Source: an alpha proteobacterium BAL199
Lineage (GTDB): Bacteria > Pseudomonadota > Alphaproteobacteria > Thalassobaculales > Thalassobaculaceae
Assembly (NCBI GenBank): GCA_000171835.1
Contig: ABHC01000005.1
Span: 1 to 64,000 of the forward strand
Length of the DNA: 64,000 bases
Direction of reading: 5' to 3'
Numbering within the stretch: position 1 is the stretch's first letter; every line of letters starts with the position of its first letter. This document shows, piece after piece, positions 54,345 to 61,474 of this stretch. The translations under genes were made by a program, and so were the position numbers. The notes below the pieces were generated by a model, which was not told the origin of the DNA, did not search any database, and was given only the letters and a program-made list of their open reading frames with translations.

Positions 54345-55622
54345 ATGCTGCGGGTTTCCCGTCGCCGCTTTGGCCGCTACGCCGGCGCCGCGTTCGCCAC
54401 CCTGGCAGCCCCCACTGTCCTGCGGGCAAAGACGCGACCTCGGGTCGTGGTGATCGGCGGTGGTGCCGGCGGCGGCACCGCGGCGCATTTCATCGCCAAG
54501 GACAGTTCCGGTGCGATCGAAGTTGTCTTGATAGAAGCGGATCGACGCCACGCCACCTGCATCTTCTCCAACCTCCATCTCGGTGGCTTCCGCAGCTTTG
54601 AGTCGATCACCCATGGCTACCAGCACCTGTCGGCCAATCATGGCGTAACGGTGGTAAATGCCCGGGCAACGGCGGTCGACCGTGCGGCGAAGCGGGTCAC
54701 CCTGGCCGACGGCAGCGATCTGACCTACGACCGGCTGGTGGTCGCGCCGGGCATCGACCTGATCTGGGACTCGGTGCCGGGTTATTCAAAAGCCGCCAGC
54801 GAGATCATGCCGCACGCCTGGCAGGCCGGACCGCAGACCCAGTTGTTGAAGGCCAGGCTGGACGCGATCGAAAACGGGCAGCAGATCGTCGTCGTCCCAC
54901 CGCCGAACCCGTACCGTTGCCCACCTGCCCCGTACGAGCGCGCATCGATGATGGCGCACCGGCTGAAGGCCAAAGGCTTTGGGGCCAGTCGGATCATCAT
55001 CCTCGATCCGAAGCCGAAGTTCTCCAAGCAGGCGCTGTTCGCGGAGGGTTGGGAGAAGCATTACCCGGGCATGATCGAGTGGTATGGGCCCGACGTGCAT
55101 GGCGGCATCAAAGGCGTTGACCCTACAACCGGCACCGTGGCCACCGACTTCGACGACTTCACGGGCACCCTGGTCAACGTGATCCCGGCACAGCGGGCGG
55201 CGGCCGTCGCTGTCGATGCCGGGCTGACCAACTCCACTGGGTTCTGTCCGATCGACCCGAACTCCATGCGCTCAACCCTCGATGATGCGGTGTTTGTGAT
55301 CGGTGACGCCTGCATCGCCGGCGACATGCCCAAGTCCGGCTTCGCCGCGAACAGTCAGGCGAAGGTCGTCGCCCTGGCCATTGTTGGCGATCTCAGCGGG
55401 ACGGCCGCCCCGCCGACCCGCTATGCCAGCGCCTGCTGGAGCCTTATTGCTGCCGGCGATGGCGTGAAGGTGGCAGGAGAGTATGGGCCGAACGGCACGA
55501 CGATCGCCGCGACCTCCGAGACCATCAGCCATACCGATGAGCCGGCAGCGATCCGGCAGGCCAACTATACGGATTCGGTCGTCTGGTACGACCGCATCAG
55601 CGCCGAGATGTTTGGACGATGA
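54345..55622 (+). CDS. fccB: Flavocytochrome c sulfide dehydrogenase, flavoprotein subunit (FccB/SoxF type)
   Basis: 425 residues. The Tat-like signal is SRRRFGRYAGAAFATLAAP. FAD binding GxGxxG is VVVIGGGAGGGTAAHFI. Redox-active cysteines lie in HATCIFSNLHLGG and, later, NPYRCPPAPYERASMMA. FVIGDACIAGDMPKSGFAAN is the second FAD motif of the FCSD group. Oxidises sulfide in the periplasm. The usual cytochrome partner fccA/soxE is absent here. RBS AAGGAGG precedes the ATG. Its stop overlaps the next start (ATGA). Confidence 0.9.
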   Translation: MLRVSRRRFGRYAGAAFATLAAPTVLRAKTRPRVVVIGGGAGGGTAAHFIAKDSSGAIEVVLIEADRRHATCIFSNLHLGGFRSFESITHGYQHLSANHGVTVVNARATAVDRAAKRVTLADGSDLTYDRLVVAPGIDLIWDSVPGYSKAASEIMPHAWQAGPQTQLLKARLDAIENGQQIVVVPPPNPYRCPPAPYERASMMAHRLKAKGFGASRIIILDPKPKFSKQALFAEGWEKHYPGMIEWYGPDVHGGIKGVDPTTGTVATDFDDFTGTLVNVIPAQRAAAVAVDAGLTNSTGFCPIDPNSMRSTLDDAVFVIGDACIAGDMPKSGFAANSQAKVVALAIVGDLSGTAAPPTRYASACWSLIAAGDGVKVAGEYGPNGTTIAATSETISHTDEPAAIRQANYTDSVVWYDRISAEMFGR

Positions 55623-56818
55623 CCGTGGCTGCAACGAGTCGCCCGGCCGTGCTGCGCCGGATCATCCTCGACCTGACGCTGCTGCTCAGCGCGGCTTGCG
55701 GCCTGGTCGTTGAAATTGTCGCGGGCCGGCTGATCGCGCCCTATGTCGGGATGTCGCTGTACACCTGGACGGCGATCATCGCTGTCGTTCTGGCAGGACT
55801 GTCGGCCGGACATTGGATCGGCGGACAACTGGCGACGGCCCAGGCGTCCGACACGGTTATGATCCGTCGGCTGTCGCTCGCCCTGGTGTTCGCCAGCGTC
55901 AGCAGCTTGGCATCCCTCGGCCTCTTGCGGATGATCTCCGGCCCGCTGCTGAGCAGCGGAATGGGCGACGTCCCGGCCGTGATCCTGCTGTGCACGGCGT
56001 TGTTCCTGCTACCGAGCCTGTTCGTCGGGATCGTGGCACCGATCGTGACCCGGTTGGCGGTCGACCAGCGGCCGAACGACCCCGGTCCAGTGATCGGGCG
56101 GATGTACGCACTCGGAACCCTGGGCAGCATCGCCGGCACCCTGAGCGCCGGGTACCTGTTCATCGCCTGGATCGGGTCGACCGGCACCATCGTCGCCGTG
56201 GCGGTGACCTATGCCGGGCTCGCAGTACTGTGCGCGCTGTATGCCGGCCTTCGCCGCGTGCTTGGTCGACGCGACCGATATCTGAACATGCTCAGCCGAT
56301 TCCTGGACGGCCAGTCACAGGTTGTTCATCGCATTCGAAGTGCCCTGGCTGAGGGTGAGGCCGCCACAGCCGAGCGCGAGGCCCACACGGCACGCTCAAC
56401 CGGGGCCAACATCGGTGCATCAGCAGTCGCGCAGTGCGCTGAAGCGGTCGAGGTCGCGATCCGCACGGGCGAGCCTGCACCGCGCATTGGCGCACTGATC
56501 GAAGCCCTGGATCTCAGCCTGCAACCGGTTCTTCACGGCATTGCCGCCCTTGCGGAAGTCGCCGAGCCGCAGCCGCAGCCGTCAGGCGACACTACTGAAT
56601 CCGCGATACAGGCGCTCAACGCGTTGTCACATCTGCTGGCCGATGATGACGCTGAGGCACAGGACCTGTTCGCGGCGCACGGCGCCGCCCTCCGCGAAAC
56701 GCTGGGGAGCAAACGCTACACCGCGCTTGCCTCGGCGATCGACCAGTTTGACTTCGAAACGGCACGTTCGATCTGCGCGGCCGTGGATCTGCAATCCGGC
56801 GCCAAAGAGACGGTTTGA
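55619..56818 (+). CDS. Chimeric protein: membrane part of a fused MFS/spermidine-synthase type protein joined to an Hpt domain
   Basis: 399 residues. Residues 1 to about 208 form six or seven membrane helices of the 'fused MFS/spermidine synthase' type (GLVVEIVAGRLIAPYVGMSL, GRMYALGTLGSIAGTLSAGY). The soluble synthase domain that should follow is missing. From about residue 210 the sequence is the C-terminus of a hybrid histidine kinase: Hpt domain GLRRVLGRRDRYLNMLSRF, with phospho-acceptor His256 in EREAHTARSTGANIGAS, then the usual tail ALRETLGSKRYTAL, IDQFDFETARSI. The junction is in frame. An HD-GYP regulator follows with overlapping start and stop. Most likely a deletion fusion of two genes; a functional chimera cannot be excluded. 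Confidence 0.75.
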   Translation: MTVAATSRPAVLRRIILDLTLLLSAACGLVVEIVAGRLIAPYVGMSLYTWTAIIAVVLAGLSAGHWIGGQLATAQASDTVMIRRLSLALVFASVSSLASLGLLRMISGPLLSSGMGDVPAVILLCTALFLLPSLFVGIVAPIVTRLAVDQRPNDPGPVIGRMYALGTLGSIAGTLSAGYLFIAWIGSTGTIVAVAVTYAGLAVLCALYAGLRRVLGRRDRYLNMLSRFLDGQSQVVHRIRSALAEGEAATAEREAHTARSTGANIGASAVAQCAEAVEVAIRTGEPAPRIGALIEALDLSLQPVLHGIAALAEVAEPQPQPSGDTTESAIQALNALSHLLADDDAEAQDLFAAHGAALRETLGSKRYTALASAIDQFDFETARSICAAVDLQSGAKETV

Positions 56819-57798
56819 TGAACCAGGATGCGCGATCACGCTTTACCGTCCTGGTAGTGGACGACACGCCGGACAATCTCGTCCTGATGAGCGGGCTTCT
56901 GAAGGATCACTATCGCGTCAAAGTGGCCAACGGCGGCGAACGCGCTCTGACGATCGCGGCAACGGCCCCGCAGCCAGACATCGTGCTGCTGGACGTAATG
57001 ATGCCCGGACTGGACGGTTATGAGGTCTGCCGGCGTCTGAAAGCCCATCCATCGACCAGCGACATCCCTGTGGTCTTTCTGACGGCTCGATCCGATCAGG
57101 CCGACGAGCGCCGCGGTCTTGAGTTGGGCGCTGTCGACTACATCACCAAGCCGATCAGCCCACCGATCGTCCTGGCGCGGGTCCACAACCACCTGCAACT
57201 CAAACAGGCCAACGACCTGCTGCGCCATCACAACGCATCGCTGGAAAGCGAGGTTCAGCGCAGGACAGCGGATCTGCGCGCGAGCCGCGACGCCACCATC
57301 GTCGCCATGGCGTCGCTGGCAGAGACCCGTGACAACGAGACCGGCAACCATATCCGCCGGACCCAACACTACGTGCGGGTTCTAGCCGAGGGTCTCAGGG
57401 ATCATCCGAAGTTTGCGCGGTTCCTCGATTCGGAGACGATTGATCTGCTGCACCGCTCGGCGCCGTTGCACGATATCGGCAAGGTGGGCATTCCGGACTC
57501 GGTTCTGCTGAAGCCGGGCCCGCTGACACCGGACGAATTCGAAGTGATGAAAACCCACACCACGATCGGCTACGAGGCGATCAAGGCGGCGGAACGGGTG
57601 ATGGGACACAGCGACCTGACGTTCCTCAGCCTCGCCCGGGAAATCGCTCTGACCCATCACGAACGCTGGGACGGTAGCGGTTATCCGCAAGGACTGAAGG
57701 GCGACGCGATCCCGTTGGCGGGTCGGTTGATGGCAGTCGCCGATGTCTACGATGCCTTGATCTCAGAACGGGTCTACAAGCCGGCGTTCTCATGCTAG
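56818..57798 (+). pseudogene. Response regulator with HD-GYP domain, C-terminus missing
   Basis: 326 residues. The receiver domain (about 8-125) has the acidic pocket VVDDTPDN, phospho-acceptor in IVLLDVMMPGLDGYE and the Lys in YITKPISPP. After a coiled linker, the HD-GYP domain shows AETRDNETGNHIRRT, APLHDIGKVGIPD (HD), THHERWDGSGYPQGL (GYP) and DVYDALISERVYKPAF. The family continues for 30-40 more residues ending in HFDPxVV, but here the frame stops after FSC at the edge of a small inverted-repeat element. Cyclic-di-GMP hydrolysis is the expected role. Loss of the last helices may or may not abolish it. It was probably the partner of the kinase whose Hpt end survives upstream. Confidence 0.85.
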
Positions 57799-57893
57799 TG
57801 GTGAAAATCAAACGGGTGAGTCCGTCTGGATCGGCAGATTTCCGCCATGCGTTTGCTGATGCACGGGTTTCATCTGTCTGATTCCCACCACTA
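57796..57893. mobile_element. MITE-like element with IS630-type ends
   Basis: 94-bp non-coding element bounded by TA dinucleotides (57796-57797, 57892-57893). The left end GTGGTGAAAATCAAAC and the right end read inwards GTGGTGGGAATCAGAC form imperfect inverted repeats that continue with GGTGA/GATGA. The ends resemble the terminus of the IS630-type element at the start of the window (GTGGATAGAATCC). Probably a non-autonomous derivative moved by an IS630-type transposase. It lies exactly between the truncated HD-GYP gene and the transglutaminase gene. Confidence 0.8.
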
Positions 57894-57922
57894 GCGTGAA
57901 CCGGCAAACGAGCAGGCTGGCG

Positions 57923-58765
57923 ATGCCACGCGAGATCTGGGTAACGCACGAGACTATCTACGACTTCGATCGAGACGTTGAGGGACTTTCCGTTCGCGCC
58001 CGCCTGAAGCCGGTCGACGACGATGCGCAAACGGTCCTGGAAAGCGACGTGCTCTGCCATCCGCGTCCGGAACGCCGATCCCAGAAGACCGACGCCAACG
58101 GCAATCCGGTCGAGCATCTGCTGGTGACCGGGCCTCTGAAGCGGATCGAACTTCGAAGCCAAAGCAGAATACGTTGGTCGCCGGACGCTCCGGCCGTTCG
58201 CCCGTGGCCGCAGCCAGACGGCAAGGCGCTTGCCGTACCTAGATGGAGTCAATCCGATGGCGGGATCTGGTCTTGGGCGCGCCAAGCCTTGCCCGACGCG
58301 CGTCCGAACCCCGCCGACGTCGCGGCGTTCATGGAACTGATCGGCTCAACCTTTACCTTTGATCCAAGCGCCTCAGACGCAACGATCTCCGTTCCGGCGT
58401 TCTTTGCCGCCAAGCGAGGGGTTTGCCAGGACTATGCCCGGCTGGCCGCCGGATGCCTGCAAGCCCGCGGACTTGAGACGCGCTTGGTCCTCGGCTACCT
58501 GATTCGGCAACCGGACGATGGCCCCCGCTTCGAGGTGAGCCAACCGCACGCTTGGCTGTCCATATGGAATCCCTCGGAAGGTTGGATGGACCTCGACCCC
58601 ACCACGGGGTTCTCACCACCGTCTCATCACATTACTCTGCGTCGCGGCCGCCGACTGCGTGATGTCCAGCCGGTTTCCGGTGTGTTGGTCGCAACTCCAC
58701 GGGCGGAGCAGAGGCTGGGAGTTCGGGTTACTATCGTCGGTGCCGACGCACTGCAAGTGCTGTAG
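57923..58765 (+). CDS. Transglutaminase-like cysteine protease family protein
   Basis: 280 residues from ATG 57923; GTG 57896 is an alternative. The N-terminal beta domain (about 1-120, IWVTHETIYDFDRDVEGLSV) is typical of bacterial transglutaminase-like proteins. The catalytic triad is Cys in KRGVCQDYARLAAGC, His in SQPHAWLSIW and Asp in WMDLDPTTGF. Cytosolic, no signal peptide; expected to act on amide bonds. The MITE-like element lies directly upstream, so its native promoter may be displaced. Confidence 0.85.
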   Translation: MPREIWVTHETIYDFDRDVEGLSVRARLKPVDDDAQTVLESDVLCHPRPERRSQKTDANGNPVEHLLVTGPLKRIELRSQSRIRWSPDAPAVRPWPQPDGKALAVPRWSQSDGGIWSWARQALPDARPNPADVAAFMELIGSTFTFDPSASDATISVPAFFAAKRGVCQDYARLAAGCLQARGLETRLVLGYLIRQPDDGPRFEVSQPHAWLSIWNPSEGWMDLDPTTGFSPPSHHITLRRGRRLRDVQPVSGVLVATPRAEQRLGVRVTIVGADALQVL

Positions 58766-58794
58766 AGGCGCGACATAGGGAAGGATGATCGACC

Positions 58795-61317
58795 ATGGCC
58801 GATGCCTATGCTCAGAGCCTGGAATTCACGGTCGACGGCCAGCCATCCAATGCCTTTTCCGTCTTTCGGCTGACCGGCCGTGAAGCCGTTTCGGAGCTGT
58901 TCCGTTTCGAGATCGACGTTGTATCGGACAATTCCGGAATCGCGTTGCCGACACTCGCGGGCAAGGACGCGGCACTGACCATCACGCGGCTTGGGCACAC
59001 TCGGAAAGTTCACGGGATGCTTGAGGGGATCGAACTGCTCAGCAGTACCCCGCAAGGCCAGTACGTCTATCGAGCGATCCTGGTCCCACGCCTTCAGAAG
59101 CTGACGCTGTCGCGGCAAAATCAGATCCATGGGACGACCACGCCGGTGTCGGTACGCGAGGTCTTGAACGATGAGCTATCGGCCAGTGCCCTCAAGGGAG
59201 CCCCGGCCGCCGGCGTGTCCGGTCGACTTGGCCTCAACGATTTCGAGCTTCGGCTGACCCACTCCTACCCGAAGCGCGACTACATCGTGCAGTACGACGA
59301 GAGCGACTTCGCGTTCATCTCCCGGCAGTGCGAACACTACGGTATCTTCTATTTCTTCACCCACGATAACGGCGGCGACGTCGTGGTGTTCGGCGATTCC
59401 CGGATCGCTTTTCCACAGGTTTCCGGTCCGGGGCACATCGCCTACCGACCGGGCAGCGGCCTCGCCAACGCGTCTGCCGCCGCAGTGTTCCAATTTTCGG
59501 GCCGCTCGACCCTTGTGCCCGCACAAGTTTGGATGCGTGACTACAACTACCGATTGCCCAATCTGACTCTGGATGTCGACGAGACGGTCGACGCCGACGG
59601 CCATGGCGTGGTCGTCGATTACGGCTCTCACTTCCGGACCCCCCAGGAAGGACGCGATCTGGCCCGAGTCCGAGCCCAGGAACTGGCCAGCCACAGGCTA
59701 TCGTTCCAGGGTCGCAGCGATAGCGTGCACATGATCGCCGGCGCGGTGTTCGACTTGACGGAACATTTCCGCAGCGACTTCAACGCCGGCTACCTGATCA
59801 CTTGGATCGAGCATGAGGCGACCCAGGCGCTGCCCGGCATCGCCGAGTTTGCCGGGCCGGACCACCAGACGGCCTATAGGAACCACTTCGGATGCCTGCC
59901 GAAATCCGTCGAGTTCCGGCCCGCTCGAAAGACGCCCAAGCCCCGCATGGCCGGCCTGTCGAACGCGACGGTCGACGCCAGCGGCAGTGGTCAGCGCGCC
60001 GAGATTGATGGCTCGGGTCGCTACAAGATCCGCCAGCAGTTCGATCAGCGTGGTGAAGGTGCCGGCCAGGCGTCGCGCTACATGCGAAAAGCCGAACCGT
60101 ATGGCGGCGCCAACACCGGCATGCACTTCCCTCTTCTGAAGGACACGGAGGTGATCCTCGCCTGCGTCAACGGAGATCCGGATCGGCCGATCATCGTCGG
60201 CGCCATGCAGAACGAGCAGTACCCGAGCGTCGTGAACTCCCGCAGCAGCACCAAGAACCGCATGCGCACCACCAGCGGCGCCTTGTTCGAGATCGACGAC
60301 GGACCGGCCAGCGGTGGTGGAAGCAGCGGCGCTTCGTCGGGCGGAGCGCTGGCGCCACAGCGGGCGCTGGAGGGCACCGACATGCCTTATCCGACGACGC
60401 AGGGGTCGATTGCGCAACCTCTTGCCGCTCAACGAGCCGAGTCCGAGATCGAGACTTCCGGCGACTCGACATCGTCCTACGCTCGACTCCAGGTCACCGC
60501 AGGTACCGAAAGCTATTGGCGGCTGGGCTCGGAGCCCACCGACACCACAGAGGACAGCCGGACGCCCGGCATGTCCGACATGGACGGCGGCAGTTCAGCC
60601 GGAGCCGGAGGGTTGTTCGAATACACCGCCGGGGATCAGACTTCGCTCATCAAGGGATCGAGCTACGCCCAGGTAGATGTCGATCGACTCGACTATGTGG
60701 CCGGCACGCGCCGGATCAGTGCTGCCACCCACAACGCCGTCAGCAAGGGCCAATACCAGGTCATCGCCAACGGCGTCAGCATTGAGGCCAGTACCAGCAC
60801 CATCAGCGACAGCTCTTCACCGTCATCGGCAGGCGCCGGCGAACTCGTGTTGACCTCGAAAAACAATCTCACTGAGAATATCGGCGGTTCCTACAATCAG
60901 AACGTCACTGTCGACAGCATCACCCGAACCGATGGCACGGAGGTCAGCCAGACGTGGGGCAGCACTGCTTCATTCATGATGGGCAGCGCGATCTCGATGA
61001 CGTTGGGCTCCGAGATAACCATCAATCTGTCGTCGGCGATCAGCATCACGTCCGGAATCAAGTTCGAGCTGTTCCTCGGCATCGCCTATTCATTCCGGAT
61101 CGGCCCTTCGTTCGAACTATCGACCAGTCCGGCGATCGAGTTGAGCGCCATCAGCGACATCACCACCAAGAGCTCCGAGATTACGACGGTTGCCGCCAAG
61201 GTCGGTGCCGCGCCGCTGCAATTGCTGACAGCGGCGGCCACCGTGGCACAGAACGGCGTTCAAGCGGCCGTCGGGAGCATAAAGGCAAAGATTACCGGCG
61301 CCGACGTCACCGTCTAA
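58795..61317 (+). CDS. vgrG: VgrG-type spike protein (first tandem copy)
   Basis: 840 residues. The gp27-like part runs from FSVFRLTGREAVSELFRFEI through YPKRDYIVQYDESDFAFISR and CEHYGIFYFF to the gp5 OB-fold. The OB-fold shows GRYKIRQQFDQRGEGAGQAS, YGGANTGMHFPLLKDTEVIL and NGDPDRPIIVGAMQNEQYPS. After a Ser/Gly linker (near 500-545), a long beta-helical needle and an extension of about 290 residues follow, rich in Ser/Thr, with TWGSTASFMMGSAISMTLGS. Such proteins form the tip of type VI secretion or similar contractile systems. No enzymatic effector domain was recognised in the extension. No other secretion genes are in the window. Confidence 0.9.
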   Translation: MADAYAQSLEFTVDGQPSNAFSVFRLTGREAVSELFRFEIDVVSDNSGIALPTLAGKDAALTITRLGHTRKVHGMLEGIELLSSTPQGQYVYRAILVPRLQKLTLSRQNQIHGTTTPVSVREVLNDELSASALKGAPAAGVSGRLGLNDFELRLTHSYPKRDYIVQYDESDFAFISRQCEHYGIFYFFTHDNGGDVVVFGDSRIAFPQVSGPGHIAYRPGSGLANASAAAVFQFSGRSTLVPAQVWMRDYNYRLPNLTLDVDETVDADGHGVVVDYGSHFRTPQEGRDLARVRAQELASHRLSFQGRSDSVHMIAGAVFDLTEHFRSDFNAGYLITWIEHEATQALPGIAEFAGPDHQTAYRNHFGCLPKSVEFRPARKTPKPRMAGLSNATVDASGSGQRAEIDGSGRYKIRQQFDQRGEGAGQASRYMRKAEPYGGANTGMHFPLLKDTEVILACVNGDPDRPIIVGAMQNEQYPSVVNSRSSTKNRMRTTSGALFEIDDGPASGGGSSGASSGGALAPQRALEGTDMPYPTTQGSIAQPLAAQRAESEIETSGDSTSSYARLQVTAGTESYWRLGSEPTDTTEDSRTPGMSDMDGGSSAGAGGLFEYTAGDQTSLIKGSSYAQVDVDRLDYVAGTRRISAATHNAVSKGQYQVIANGVSIEASTSTISDSSSPSSAGAGELVLTSKNNLTENIGGSYNQNVTVDSITRTDGTEVSQTWGSTASFMMGSAISMTLGSEITINLSSAISITSGIKFELFLGIAYSFRIGPSFELSTSPAIELSAISDITTKSSEITTVAAKVGAAPLQLLTAAATVAQNGVQAAVGSIKAKITGADVTV

Positions 61318-61474
61318 GAGCCGATGAGCGGTCGAATAGGCATGCGCGGGTGATCGCCAGTGGGTGTCCATTGTCGATCCGACGGACAACTATCGCTCGA
61401 AGTCGCTTCTCGCCATAATCGCTGAGCGACACAACGATTGGCCTGGTAGTTGGACTACAGCAAGGAGAAGGCTG

